From positions 18,370 through 82,369 of the forward strand of contig JASANC010003343.1 in NCBI GenBank assembly GCA_030248135.1: DNA of 64,000 nt, in the 5' to 3' direction. Position numbers and translations under genes: made by a program. Source of the stretch: Theristus sp. LFF4_11 (taxonomy: Eukaryota > Nematoda > Chromadorea > Monhysterida > Xyalidae). The notes beneath the pieces are model-generated. The model worked only from the letters and a program-made list of their open reading frames with translations. It ran no database searches and was not told the origin of the DNA. Below, in pieces: positions 47,324-59,419 of this stretch. Each line of letters begins with the position of its first letter. The first letter of the stretch is position 1.

Positions 47324-50300
47324 TCACCTGGCCCCAAACCCGCCTCCAAGACTCAGTTTAATGGGGGCCCGCTTCGCTCCGCCCTTGTTCAGTATGGTGC
47401 TCTGCTCTTGTCTGACGGCTTTCTCCCGTTCTCGTACCAGACCATTTCGCTCCTCTTCCAGTTTTCGCTTCACCTCGAGCATCTCAAGTCGTTCGGCGTC
47501 CTGGAGAAATCATTTTTGGAGAATCGGTTTTATCCGAAAACTATATTGAATAAGAACAACAAAATCTGTTGATCGGGTGTAAAAATTTACTTTGTGCTAC
47601 TACAGACCAATGTCGTTTGAAATACGCCATCTTTCATTGATTTCGAAAACTCTAATGTTTCAAACTCCTGTGAGTTTCAGCAATGGATGGCTAACGATCC
47701 GAAAAGTCAATATCACAATTAGCTTGCGAGGTGCCAGCTTCTGAACCCCGAGAGCAGACTCAAAGCCTAGCTTAATTTCGGTTTTTGTATCCGTCAGTTG
47801 CTATACCCCACCCCACCGAACCGAGGTGAACAAATATAAAAAATGTAATGCTTGTTGTTCAGTGTGACAAAAAAGGGATACATTGGCGACGAAGTAAATG
47901 CAGCCTAGAAGCGTGCTATGAACGTTTCAGCTTTTGAAGCAAGAATATCGAAAGAGCAAACGCAAAAACAGAAAAATTACGACAAAATGTTGCACATCAA
48001 AACCACTCACCAATTTCTCTCTGCTCGTTTCGTACTCTTTGATTTGCGCTTGCAGCTTGGCTTCAGCATCAGCGCATCGCTTCACGGCATCCATCTGAAA
48101 GCATGAATAAAAATTATTTTCATAAAAAACCACACTCTTCACCACACATAGAAAGCTGGACAGTGAAGTTTCAATTCGAATTTTTCCATTTTCAGCTACA
48201 TGTTACGCTACTTACACCAGAAATTTTGCGTGCACAAACAAAATTGTGTCTCTCCATACGCTCTGGTGTGTGCGCGCTGCACAAGTCAAGCAGTACTGCT
48301 AATGGGAGAAGATACCTGCAAAAGACAAAAACAAAACCAATCAATCAATCGGCCGACTGACGATGGCGATTTTTTCTTTCACTCGATTTTGTGCTGGCAT
48401 TGCAATCTTCTTCGGGGTTTTCTGTCGACTGAAGAGCAACAATGAACACAGTTTGCTAGAGTGAGAAACAATGACAACTTTCGTGAAGTATGAATTGTTT
48501 TTTATCCAAAAGTTCCAAAGACGTGCGTCGCCGCCTCCAGTTGTTCGATTACAATCTGACGAAGAAAGCGGTGACTAGAAATCCAATCAATGAATGATCA
48601 GTTTTAAACCATCAGTCAACAAAATTGTGAATAAATAAAGATTACACCAAAATATAACATGCTCAACAAGATTCTGATGAAAGAATGGTGCAGATAGCGA
48701 ATGATAGTCGCAAACCCTTCAAAACCAACAAACATACTCCGATAACAACTACTAATTACGGTGTGAGCGAGTGACGATATGTTTTCAACCGGAACTGAAT
48801 TTGCAATCGCAGTGATTGATCACATCATAATGAGCGAATAAACTCAAATAACAATATGTTCTTTCAAAAGCGTTGATTGAGTTTAATGAGCTTGGGCAAT
48901 GCAAGTCTTACTAATTCAATGGAGTTGTTTCGCCCAAAACCACGCAATGTTCACCTCTCGCATTTGACTGGCAGCCACTTCCGCGCGCAGCTCCGCCTCG
49001 ACCGCCTGCCTCGTTTGCAGTTCAATGTCGGCGCGCAGCTTCGCCACTCGATTGAGCACTTCCTTCTCGATGCCGGCTTGCGCGTCTGACAGTTCCGAGT
49101 GCACCTTGGCCGCGACGAACATCAGCAGATCAGCGGGCAGACTCGACTCGTCGATCGTGCCGTCCGGTAGAAGCCGGTACAAGGGCGGCGGAGCGGCTGA
49201 AATTAGGGGCTGTGTTCGGCAAGATTTCGCCTGGCTCTTGTGGCAAATCAGTGACGAAAACTAGTGGAAAACCTGTTGTGGTAAAAACTAGTGGAGAACT
49301 TTCACAGATTTCAATAACCTTCAATACAAGTATCACCGAATCCGAATCAATTGAAAATGGTTGCTTCTTTGTTCTTCCGAAAAACTGGTGTTTTTGTTCT
49401 GCTCATTTTTTTCACCGAAAACATACTCTGCGTATCATTTCTTTCCACTCAATCTCAAACACCTTCTTACAAACTGTTTGCATACTTGCGTAGCACTTGA
49501 TATGGGTGTGAATCGGTGGACATGCGACTGCCAACCAATACAGCGGTTTTCGCTTCTTGACGAGATGCGTTTTGTTTGGAACCAGTTCAGGGCAAATTCA
49601 AATGTGAAAACACTTGGTACACAGGGTATTTCCTGACGAACAAAAAAACCGAACGTGCGACTAATGTGAAAAAAGCACAATAAATACGTTTCCACTGCGT
49701 ATCGGCGTTGTTCGTTGTTGCTGCGGCGTCATGCGAAATGTCGATCGTGACCGGCGTTGCCGAGCCGTTCGGGGTGCCGCCAGGCGTCGGCGACTGACGC
49801 ACGGTGCTGCTGTTCGCTGTTGGAACGGCCGGCGACGAGGTGCTCGCCTTCTCGAGGCCGAGTCTACTAAAAACAGACAAACACGAGCTCAGTGCATTGC
49901 AGTCCAGAGAGGAGAAACTTGGAAAACTGCTGCCGTTTACATGCGTATTTGGTCGAGCCACCGCTCAAAGATGACTCGAGGTTTTCATTTTAACGTCAAT
50001 CGATCCGTTTTGGCAACAGCGGCACGGACCGGCCATTCTCGAATCAGAGAAAACTGAAAGACAGCCGAATTTGGCAGACCTGGAAGCTCTAGAGAAGAAA
50101 CAGTCGACAAAACTCGCATTAAAAATACCAAAAAGGCCAAACTCTGCGAAGAGTTCCGGTGGCAAAAATAAAGCTAAATTAAACTTTGCAATTGAGTGAA
50201 ATACTTTCACAATACAATCGGAAACACAAATAAGTCTCACTGCAAAACACTAGCCAGTCACCCACCGTTTTCTCCGTTCCTTCCGCAGAAGTGATTCTAC

Positions 50301-50474
50301 GTCGTCAGCAGACGAACTTGAAGAACGCCGTCTCCTGTCGCGTTTTCGGTCTCTGTCGTCCCGACTGCCGTAACGTGCTCCACCTCTCCGGTAGCGTCGT
50401 TCTCTGTCGCGAGAGCGACTTCTGCGCCCTCGTCGTGTTCGACTGCCTGAGCGGCTGCGACTGCGCGATCCCAT
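47324..50474 (-). CDS. ARGLU1-like arginine/glutamate-rich protein
   Basis: Exons 50266-50474 (ATG at 50474), 49688-49866, 48955-49196, 48523-48555, 48011-48094 and 47324-47500 keep phase and give about 307 residues. The N-terminus is an SR/RD-rich segment (MGSRSRSRSGSRTRRGRRSR), then a Ser/Thr/Pro linker, then a long charged helix (GIEKEVLNRVAKLRADIELQ; KRCADAEAKLQAQIKEYE; MLEVKRKLEEERNGL), and a Lys/Leu/Gly tail (TILNKGGAKRAPIKLSL). This order, and the tail that parallels ILGKGKSRPKLSFSL in vertebrates, fits ARGLU1, a nuclear protein tied to Mediator and splicing. Sequence is diverged, and the 33-bp exon 48523-48555 is tentative. The linker of about 60 residues in exon 2 is not part of the vertebrate protein as I know it. 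Confidence 0.68.
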
Positions 50475-50723
50475 TTCTTTATGCTTCACCTTCAAGTTCG
50501 TCTTTATGCTGTGCTGCACGAAAGTAGAGAGAAATAGTGAAAACTAAATTTGACCTCACTAAGTAAAGTGATTAAAAAACCAAAATGCCAATTTTTTTTG
50601 AAAAATCGAAAAAAATTTCTCCAATATGCTCTGAAAACCTTAATTTTGGCACAATTTTTTGAAAGTTCAACAAAAATTTTCATGATTAAGATTAGGAACC
50701 TACAACGAGTCACTGCAAGCAAC

Positions 50724-51208
50724 CATAGTTGTTCCAGAGCCGAGGGGTTGGGGGGGGGGGCCGATATAGATAGCTGGAGCAAATTTTCCAGATAGATAGA
50801 TAGCTGGAAAATTTTGGGGGGGGGGGGGCCCCGGGGGGGGGGGGGGGCAAGTGACTTTGGGGGGGGGGGGCCGGTCAAAATTTTGAAATTTGATAGATAG
50901 ACAGCCAAAACGCTAAAAAGCTATAAAAACAGCAAAATAATGCTAAAAATACACTAAAAATCAAGCATAAACGCGTATTTTACCTAAAATTAGCGAAATT
51001 TTCAAGAATTACGAGCAAAAATGGTCAATTTTGGTCAAAAATTGACTCATTTAATGTCTTCGAAGACAAAAATTTTCAGACAGATAGCTGACTGAGAAAT
51101 TTTTTTGGATAGATAATAGCTGAGCCGAAAAAACCTGTCTGATAGAGATAGATTCGAAAATTTTTTGGGGGGGCCGGCCCCCCCAGGCCCCCCCCTAGAA
51201 CAACTATG
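50724..51208 (+). mobile_element. G-run MITE, intact copy with 8-bp target duplication
   Basis: A 485-bp element with ends CATAGTTGTTCCAG and CTAGAACAACTATG, flanked on both sides by CAAGCAAC (50716-50723 and 51209-51216). Inside are several G runs of 7-15, GATAGATA repeats and an AT-rich core. The 8-bp duplication implies hAT-type mobilisation. It has no coding capacity. Confidence 0.88.
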
Positions 51209-51739
51209 CAAGCAACCTCTGATCAAAAACAAAAAAATTTAGATAGAGAAACAAAGAATAGCTAAGCCATAGCTTTACCTGAGATTTTCAAGATTTTTGG
51301 TCAATTTTTGCTAAAATCTTCTCTGAAAATTAGCCAAAAAAGAGATGGATTCGAAAATTTCCCTTCCCCAAAACCCTGAAAATTTCCCTGACCCCAAATT
51401 TCCTCAGAACAACTATGAGTATCTTGGGAAGCTTCTGTGGAAAGTGTCTTAAACGCATTTTCAGAAGAAAGTACTGTTTGATTGCAATTTTTGAAGTTTG
51501 AAAAATTCGAACCCCTGTCAGCGTCAGCGTCAGGCAGACGACAGAACAGAATGCGTTCGCTCGTGCGCCGACTGGCAAAATCATCATACGGGTGCGACCA
51601 AGCGTTGATGAGTTATGGAAAGAAACCGCTCGCAAAACTCGACAGACAAGTTCCCTCTCTCCCTTTCACCAATCTGCACAACCTTCGGCTTCAGCTGATG
51701 AGTCGCATTCGCATGTGTTGAAGTTGCTTCACAACACCA

Positions 51740-51910
51740 CAGTCGAACTCTAAAATATAGGGAATCAACTGATTGGTGGTGATTACGGTATGCATGCTTT
51801 CTGTGCAAACCGAACTCCGCCACTACAGCAATGCCGTCTGCCTGCACAGAAAGCATACATACCGTTATCCCAACCAATCGGCTGCTTCCCTATAATTTGG
51901 AGTTCTACTG
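51740..51910. mobile_element. Mariner-type MITE, copy 3
   Basis: The ends CAGTCGAACTC and GAGTTCTACTG and the inner inverted segment GCATGCTTTCTGTGCA / TGCACAGAAAGCAT match the copy at 17578-17734. TA follows the right end; the left TA has mutated to CA. It lies about 90 bases upstream of the crotonase start codon. Confidence 0.72.
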
Positions 51911-51997
51911 TACTGTGTTGGCTAAGTTGTATCGGAAGTTGCGAATGTTGATTGGTTGATGAGTTGTGTTGTGAGGGACAGCGAGAGGGAACTAGTG

Positions 51998-54315
51998 ATG
52001 TTTTCTGCCATGTCAACCTCGACAACAACACATGAACGTCCTGATACCGAAGACGACGTTCTATTTGAAACGTCTGATCACATTTGTCTGATCGCCCTAA
52101 ATCGGCCGCACAAACGAAACGCCATCAACCATGAAACGGCGAAGAAGCTTTTGCAAGCATTCAGTCGTTTTGAAAGCGACAATAATCTGCATGTGGCGGT
52201 GCTCTATGGAAAGGGTGAGCGAGTCTTGAACATGGTGTTTGGTCACTGTCCGTCAGTGTGCGTGACTCTTCAAGTTTAAAAATTGTTCATTCATCATCAA
52301 GTGTGAACGGACACCGATGTGATATGATGTGGTGAAGTAACACAAAATTACGTGAGCTGGAAACAGTTGATTGGATCTTTTTTAATTGAGTGAACTTATT
52401 GGTCGAGCCTGCTCAGCTTCTGGGCGTGAATGCATCATAAAAGTTTCAAAATATCAACTTTTTTCAGGCGGTAATTTTTGCGCCGGATACGATTTGAGTG
52501 AACTGGCGGACATGAAAGATGACACTGAACAACGTATGGCCACAATCAGACGTTTTTGTGACACAAATCGACCGCTGGTTTGTAAATGTGCTGTCCATTT
52601 TTGAAAATCAATCGCAAAATCGACTGGTTGATCTTACATGGCAGAGTCGACTGCTACTGCTATGGCATGCTCTCCATGCAGGGTCCGACAAAGATGCAGT
52701 TCTCGAAGCCAGTGATTGCTGCAGTGTCCGGTTACGCCGTCGCCGGTGGCCTCGAGCTGGCTGCGATGTGCGATCTGCGCTGCTGTGACGAGACCGCCGT
52801 GTTCGGGGTGCTCTGTCGCAGATTCGGTGGGATTTCGGTTGGAAGTTGGAATGGAATCGTGTACCTGTGCGACGGTTTGCTGGTGGAGTGGAACGTGGCG
52901 GTGTTGGTTTACCCAACCCCGCTTTCACCACACCCTTGCATTGCACGGATATTGTTTGTTGGAAACTGTTGTTGGTTTGATCATATTCTCAGACTCACGA
53001 GTCACGACCACAGTGAAACTAAAAGCTCTTTGTAACTGTTATTTTCTGCTGTTTCACGCTTATTTCATTGCCCTTTCATGGAGTCAGTTTCGATAATTGT
53101 GCTTGTGCATTATTCCTCATTTTTGTGGTTTGTCCAGGTGTGCCGTTGCTCGATGGGGGAACGATTCGATTACCGAAGTTGATTGGTCCGTATGCAACGC
53201 GGTTTTCTGTCGTTTTCGTTTGCTTTTTTAGCAAGACTTGCAAAGCTGTTTCAAATTTCTTTCTGCAGGTTTATCACGTGCCATGGACATGATCCTTACG
53301 GGACGTACGATCGACGCAAAGACCGCCCTCGAGTGGGGCCTCGCCAACAAAGTCTCGCAGACTGGAACTGGTTCGCGTCTGTTGTTGTTTTTCTATTTGA
53401 GTTCTCAGAAAACATTGAATATGGGTTGTTCATTTCTGTCAGGATCTGGAATCTGGTGTTTTTTGTTTGACAGAAAACCTTTGAAACCATTTTGTTTACT
53501 TCCATTGTGGCCACCATTTCTACTTCCCGTTTCATGCCAACGGGACGCGTATCTGGTGCAGGTCTCTTTCGGTTTTTGCATGTCTCGTTTCACAGTGACC
53601 GTGATGTCCCGTAGCATCTCACCCTGCAAACGTGTTTGCTGCGGCTGTCACGTTCGTGTTCAAGTGCTTTTGTGCCAGCCGTGCTCACTTCGCCCGTGTG
53701 ACTGCACGCAGCTGCTCGTGTTGCAGCCGTCGGCCAGGCAGTGCGCGTGGCGCGTTCGATCGCCCGACTGCCGCAGGCGTGCATGCGTGCTGACAGACGC
53801 TCCGCCTACTACAGCACGTTTGACGCACGCTCGTTGGACGAGGCGTTCCACTACGAACTCACCAATGGAATGCCCATCATTGAGCGAGAGTCCATTGCTG
53901 GTTTGTGAGTTCTCGAACAGTCGAGCCATTTGATAACCAATAAAACAAGATTGTCGACCCATTTGATCACCAATTAACCGAGATTATGTGGAAATTGGTT
54001 CACCCACTACTTTTTTTCAACAGCGCGCATTGGAGTCATCCAAATGACGGTGACTTACAATCAAACTGTAAAACATGTGTGGTTTGGCCATTCTGGCATG
54101 CTGATTGGCTGCGTTCAGCTGTTGGACTGCTTAATAAGTGTTCTCAATTCAATCACCACCCAATCAGTTGATTGTATTTGATTTGCAGTTCAACGACAGC
54201 CTGTTTTCTTTTTGCAGGTGCTTCCAAATTTGTCGATGGTCTTGGTCGCAGTGGCAAATTCGATCGAAGACTCGCTGACTCTGAACATGACCTTCCTATA
54301 AAACCAAAACTTTGA
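51998..54315 (+). CDS. Crotonase (enoyl-CoA hydratase/isomerase) family enzyme
   Basis: Seven exons, 51998-52214, 52468-52577, 52682-52826, 53138-53185, 53269-53370, 53727-53900 and 54218-54315, stay in phase and give 297 residues. Start is ATG 51998 or the in-frame ATG at 52010. Crotonase hallmarks are clear: ICLIALNRPHKRNAIN at the N-terminus, first oxyanion-hole loop GGNFCAGYDL, and KPVIAAVSGYAVAGGLELA with the Glu144-equivalent. The second catalytic Glu of hydratases has no counterpart in the FGVLCRRFGVPLLDGGT segment, so the reaction may differ from classic hydration. MILTGRTIDAKTALEWGLAN follows. The protein ends Pro-Lys-Leu, close to a peroxisomal PTS1 tripeptide, and has no evident mitochondrial presequence. 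AATAAA lies at 54521. Confidence 0.85.
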
Positions 54316-54520
54316 TCGTGTGATTTGTCACCGTTTCACTTGCTCAACGTTTCTTTGTTGTCTTGATTCTTGATTGCTTGATTTATTGGAAGCTGTGCCT
54401 GTGACGCAGTTTTATTTAGATCAGGTTGATTGTTCGCATTCTCGTTGTATATTAGTAAATCAGTATGCTTTTTTAAATTTGTTTCGAATGAATTTAAAAA
54501 CAGCTCCATTATTTGTGAAC

Positions 54521-54526
54521 AATAAA
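54521..54526 (+). promoter_or_regulatory. Polyadenylation signal for the crotonase gene
   Basis: AATAAA about 205 bases after the stop codon and before the next gene, which is on the same strand. Confidence 0.5.
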
Positions 54527-54674
54527 ATTCAGACATCGATTTGGTTGAACTGAATTTCCTGCCAAGCCATCGTCACCGCAAACGTCACTGCACCTCAGTG
54601 TCTTATCTCTTGCGTTCATACTGCAAAACTTTTGGGCATCCTTTCAAAATTCAAATATCCATTTTTGGATAAAA

Positions 54675-56948
54675 ATGGCCGCTTCAACGCCGGAGCAAGC
54701 AGCAGCAGTGCAATTGGCCAGAATCAAAAGCGAAATCGGTCGAAAGCGCAAGTTGATTCGCGAGAAGGATGCGCTGATTGATGGGCTGCTTGATGTGTTG
54801 TGCGCACGTGACTCGCACGCGTTCACGACACTGCAGGTTTGCTGGTGCTTTAGTGGCACTTAATTGTTTTTGAAAGCTGATCCAAGTTTCATTTCATCGG
54901 TTTACTTTTTACTTCATGTTATACCGGCCGTTCATTGAATTCATTCGATGCGAATATTCATTCATTTCCCAATAAAATTGGCAGCTTGCAACTTCCGTGC
55001 GAACTTTTCTTTGTTCAGCAATTGAATGTGTAAGCCATGCGTGTAACGCTGCCGATCGATCGACTTCGTTGCATTCAGTTTTGTCACTTTTTGATCCTGT
55101 TGAGTATGCTTTCGATTTTCTCATTGCAGAACGCTGGTGCAATGAATCAGGATAATTTGCCCAACGCTCAACTGCCTTCAACATCTGACAATGAACTGGA
55201 GGTGCTTTCCACCAACGACTGTCTGCTTGTGACGTCTGTCGACACCGCTGTTGTCACAGTGCAGCTGAGAAATCGTTCACTTGATCGGTCAGCTCATTCG
55301 ATTTGCTTTTTTTTTGTTCAGCTCAATTTCGACTGAAAAATGGAGTTTTTTCGTAACGTTTGCAAACAAGCAGGCTTTTCCAACTGAGCGACATTGTGTT
55401 GATTTATAAAGCTATCTTGATGTGGTCAATCAATGTTTTGTATCGCTTTTGGTTGAATTCAGGTGGAATGTCTCATGTGACCACGGTTATCTTCAGGGTG
55501 TTGAGTGACGTGTATGCAAGCAGCAGTGCGATCAATCAAATTGACGGACATTTGTCGTGTCGAGAGCGTACTGTTCGTTCCGTTCTAGTTGATCCAGAAA
55601 CGCTGCAGTTGGAATCGAAAACTTTCATTCGGTAAATTAATGACGTTGTCGTGTGCTGGATTCAAAACTGTTCAGCGAATAGAAGTTGATTTGCTGTATT
55701 TCGAAAACCGGTTCGGTTCCGGTGCTTGACAAAAAAAACCGTTTCCATCCTAACGTTTGATTTTGATTCAGCATGTATTTCATGTGTTTCAACCGGTGAT
55801 TCGTGTTACAACCACTCAACTTTCCAGATCACGCCACAACAAATGTTCCAAATGATTTCAGAGCCGGCGACAGTGCCGTTCTGGTGGTGGCCCTGCCAAA
55901 GTCGTGCCTCCTCGCTTGCACCCGGACCGACCAACCACGACGGCTTCTAATCTCCGTCCACTGGCGTTCCACACTTGAAACGAACGCACAAATCTCACCG
56001 TTTCGATTGGACGTTTGGCGGGCGAATTCTGTGGAAGTGCTCAATTCAGTTCCTGAAATCATTTCGTTGGGCTCATTTGCAGACGCTGCTCGACAGTCGA
56101 TGCTTTGGCGACAAAATTTGCCCTCACCGATTCGTGCCAATGGCCTGATCGCCTATCAGAGTCTGCAACTGTGCGAAAAACTCCAAGTTTCGGGTGATGC
56201 ATCGAAAATGACACTTTCTGAATTTTTATCGTCTGAACAACACCAAGTGATGGGCTTGAATTTCGATTGCTCGTTTGTGAAAACGCTTGCTGGCAATCAG
56301 GCTGGCCAACAGTTTTCGCTGCCAGTGATCGTGGAAGGTCAGTTGTTGCGGGACGTTTGGATGCAAGTGGAGACGGCGAAGGATGCGGTCGCCGCTGTGT
56401 GCGTCTACGGCTGGTTGGTTTGTGTGGTTGTTTTGCTGTTTTTATTATTGAATGAAGGTAATAACAGATTTTTAGAAAACAAATTAGTCCACTGTCAAAT
56501 CAGATTTTGGAGTCAAGAGGACAGGTTTTCATGTGCTCATTTAGCATTTTCATTGTTTTATACCTTGACATGACATCGACAGTGGAGTGCTAAATTTAAG
56601 TGGCAGTTGACATTTGAGTTTTCAGATCTCAACTTTAAAAATTTTTGAACGAGTAAAGACAATAATTTTCTTTCTTTTTTCAGGTGTTGTGGCGACCTGA
56701 ACTTTGTCACCAACCAACTTCAACGTCGCCACCCTGGTAGCCTGCTTACCACCAGCAACATTGAATTCTCTCAAAAATCGGAGCATAATTTCACAATCAC
56801 ACAATCAGCAGCAGAACGACTACTACAACAAATTGAGCAGTGCAACGCAAATTCAAGCGACCAAAGAAGTGGCAACATTGAAATCGCCGCTGCCGACGCG
56901 CGCTCGCTTTCGTTGAACTTGCTTGAGTGCGTAGCACATCTTCGATAG
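54675..56948 (+). CDS. Unrecognised five-exon protein
   Basis: Exons 54675-54836, 55130-55287, 55497-55631, 55862-56413 and 56684-56948 join in consistent phases to give 423 residues. The N-terminus is a short coiled coil (ARIKSEIGRKRKLIREKDAL). The middle alternates hydrophobic and polar residues like a beta-rich domain (AGDSAVLVVALPKSCLLACT; RRLLISVHWRSTLE). The C-terminus is helical (ITQSAAERLLQQIEQCNANS; SLSLNLLECVAHLR). There is no signal peptide, membrane span or metal motif. I cannot assign a family; a subunit of a multiprotein complex would fit such a layout but is speculation. The last exon frame is fixed by the GGCTG-GTTGGT donor, which leaves two bases to complete a Trp codon. Confidence 0.58.
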
Positions 56949-59419
56949 CATTTTCTTATGTTTTTGGTAAAACTCGTTTTGTATTTTTCAGTTTTCACAC
57001 CGGCCAACAGGCGTGTGTGGCTCGATAGATAAGACTGAATTTTTGAATTTTTACTTCGCTCTGTTTGACTGAAGCTGGTCACTGACAATAACACATGAGT
57101 TTATTTTCGCACAACGCAAGCAATTTTGCCGAAAACCTGAAATCAAAACCGAACCGCGTGGCCGAAAATATGCTGATTATTGACAGATTTCGGAACATTT
57201 ATTAACCCGATGGGCCTAATAATAATGCAATCACCAGTGGCATAACACACTCATTATTGCATATTTGCGGGGGCACACACACGTGTCACTGCAATAATGT
57301 TTACATCCTTTCTGGCCAGTGCTGATTGCACACGAACTCGCTCGTGCGCGTCAAAACAACCATCATCCCTTTTCAAACATTGACTCAGTCAGTTTGGTTG
57401 ATTTCTAGTGCAAAATGCAACAGAAGAAAAGGCTTTTTCAATAGTGCTCAAAGCATTGCTTCAGTGGTGTGTTTTGTACCAGTCTTATTCCGCATAGCAG
57501 CAGTATTGCCAATCAAAATGATAATCTTATGCATGTGAAAATCAAAACGCGTGTTTGCTTCATTCATACATGTTTTCGTACACATATACAAAGCACATAA
57601 ATTAATTCGTCGCCATATTATTCCACGAAATGCTGGCGGCCCTTTTTTCTTGAAGAACAAACAAACCCCATTTCCAAGTCGCCCAGAGAGACCTCTCAAA
57701 ATCGAGTTATTTTTGTCGTTAAACTTACACACTACTATGACTGCTTCCCAGTCCGGCTCGGCTCGGTTTATTTTGTTGTTCCAGTTCAACCGATCCGATG
57801 CGACGGTTTTTTTATAAAAAAAATCTGTCCCGAGAGTTGTAATTCCTTTCTCACGCATCTCTGCACTTGTGGAAAGTAGAAACCTCTTCAAAGTCAGCCG
57901 CAGCAATCTGCTTGAAAAAGAAATCGGTTTGGAAAAGTGCCCAAGGAAGACGCAGTTACCGTCTAGCGGTTTGGTTTCCCAAGAGAGCTTATAAAGTCGT
58001 GTCTTTGACTGGAAATGTTGGAAAATTGATATGACATTTCGAGTGGCACCACAGAGCTTTGTCTGTGCAAAGATGCAACAGTATGCAGTCACATGCAAGT
58101 TGAAGATTCACTCAAAAGCAGACCGGAGACGAAGACACACAGGCAACGAGGGCTTGTTATCTAGCTCCAACCAATTACAAGTTTTGTTGCGCTGTCTTGT
58201 GAAGGTTCATGTTTATGGCTTCTTCACGTTTAGAAATGACCGATTTTGACAAGCGGAAGAACATTCGACGTATTGCATATGTTGTTTAATGTTTAATGGT
58301 AAGGCGTTCAACAGAATCGCAGAAACTCAAGCACGCAACCGTTTTCTTAAGCATTTCTGAATCCGGGGGTATCACTGCAATTTGTAAGTGCCGTTTGTTT
58401 CAAACCCAAGGAAGAAACTCTGTGAGCTGCGCGCTGCACTTGGTTTAGTTAGACTTCCCAAATGACAATCACAAATTGTTTTCACTGTTCCGTTTGCAAA
58501 AACATCCGGAAAGGAAAAAACCACTCAGTATTCACTTTAGGCTCAACCGGTTTGCGCGCAACTATGTCCAACTTCCTACAATTTGCGTGAACTGTACAGG
58601 AAACTTCGTTTTTTTGTTATTTTTTGCAAGCCGCAAAGCAAAATAGAGTTGGTGTAATTGTCCTTCAAAAACTTGCAGGTTGCAGATTGCTTTAAAAAAG
58701 TTGTATGCAAGCCTTGACGGTACCATGAACAATAATATGCTGTAAAGTTCTTACAACTCAGCAATAGAAGCAGGAACAGGGTTTTTACGAAAAATGTGGC
58801 GTCCATTGCTTGCGTTTGTAAATTGCTGTCGAAGAAACCGCAAACAACCCAAACACCATCAACAAAAGTTTGTACAATTCTCAAAGGTTTATTTAGTTTC
58901 ATAGAATGTGCTCATTGGTGCAACGACACGGTAGAATGGAATGGACCAGAAAAAAATGACATCCGGCTGACGTTTGACAAGATTTTTTAATGACTAGAAT
59001 ATGATTGAATGAAAAACTGCAATTTGGATGACCAGGGAAACTTGAAATCAAATAAAGCATCAATGTTTCAACAGTTGGATTTGCTTGAAACCAAAAAATT
59101 GTGAATGCGAAGCACGGGACAATGATTTTGAGACGGCGGGTTTAAAAAAAAGTAATAAGCTCGGTTCAAGTTTACACGAACAGATTACGTGAATGCGACT
59201 AGCATAAATTGTTTCTTAAATATAGGGTCGCAAAGCAAAATGAAGAAGAAGAAGAAACGTCAAGTTCTGAAATTTTCGCTCAGAACAACTTTCGAGAAAC
59301 ACAGGATTCGAAAAACCAAGCAGCAAAACAATTCCGCAACGATCTGAAATCTAATCACAATTCGTATGAGAACACAAAAAAGCGCGAATCATCAGAGTCC
59401 AAATAATAGTGGCACACTC
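56949..59419. other. Intergenic stretch
   Basis: 2.5 kb without a supported gene. A 216-codon frame at 57448-58098 (-) is long for chance but has no motif, low-complexity bias or splice partner and was not called. The right end includes a Lys/Glu/Ser-rich frame (59209-59406) that looks accidental. Confidence 0.45.

Larger units (their letters stand above)
50475..51997. other. Intergenic region with two mobile elements
   Basis: It separates the divergent ARGLU1-like and crotonase genes and holds an intact G-run MITE (50724-51208), a mariner-type MITE (51740-51910) and T-rich sequence near 50550-50690 related to other G-run flanks. Any shared promoter must lie around these insertions. Confidence 0.6.

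Noticed and set aside
57448..58098. 216-codon uninterrupted frame on the minus strand
   Set aside because: No motif, domain pattern, signal peptide or splice partner, and composition resembles the surrounding non-coding DNA; length alone is not enough.
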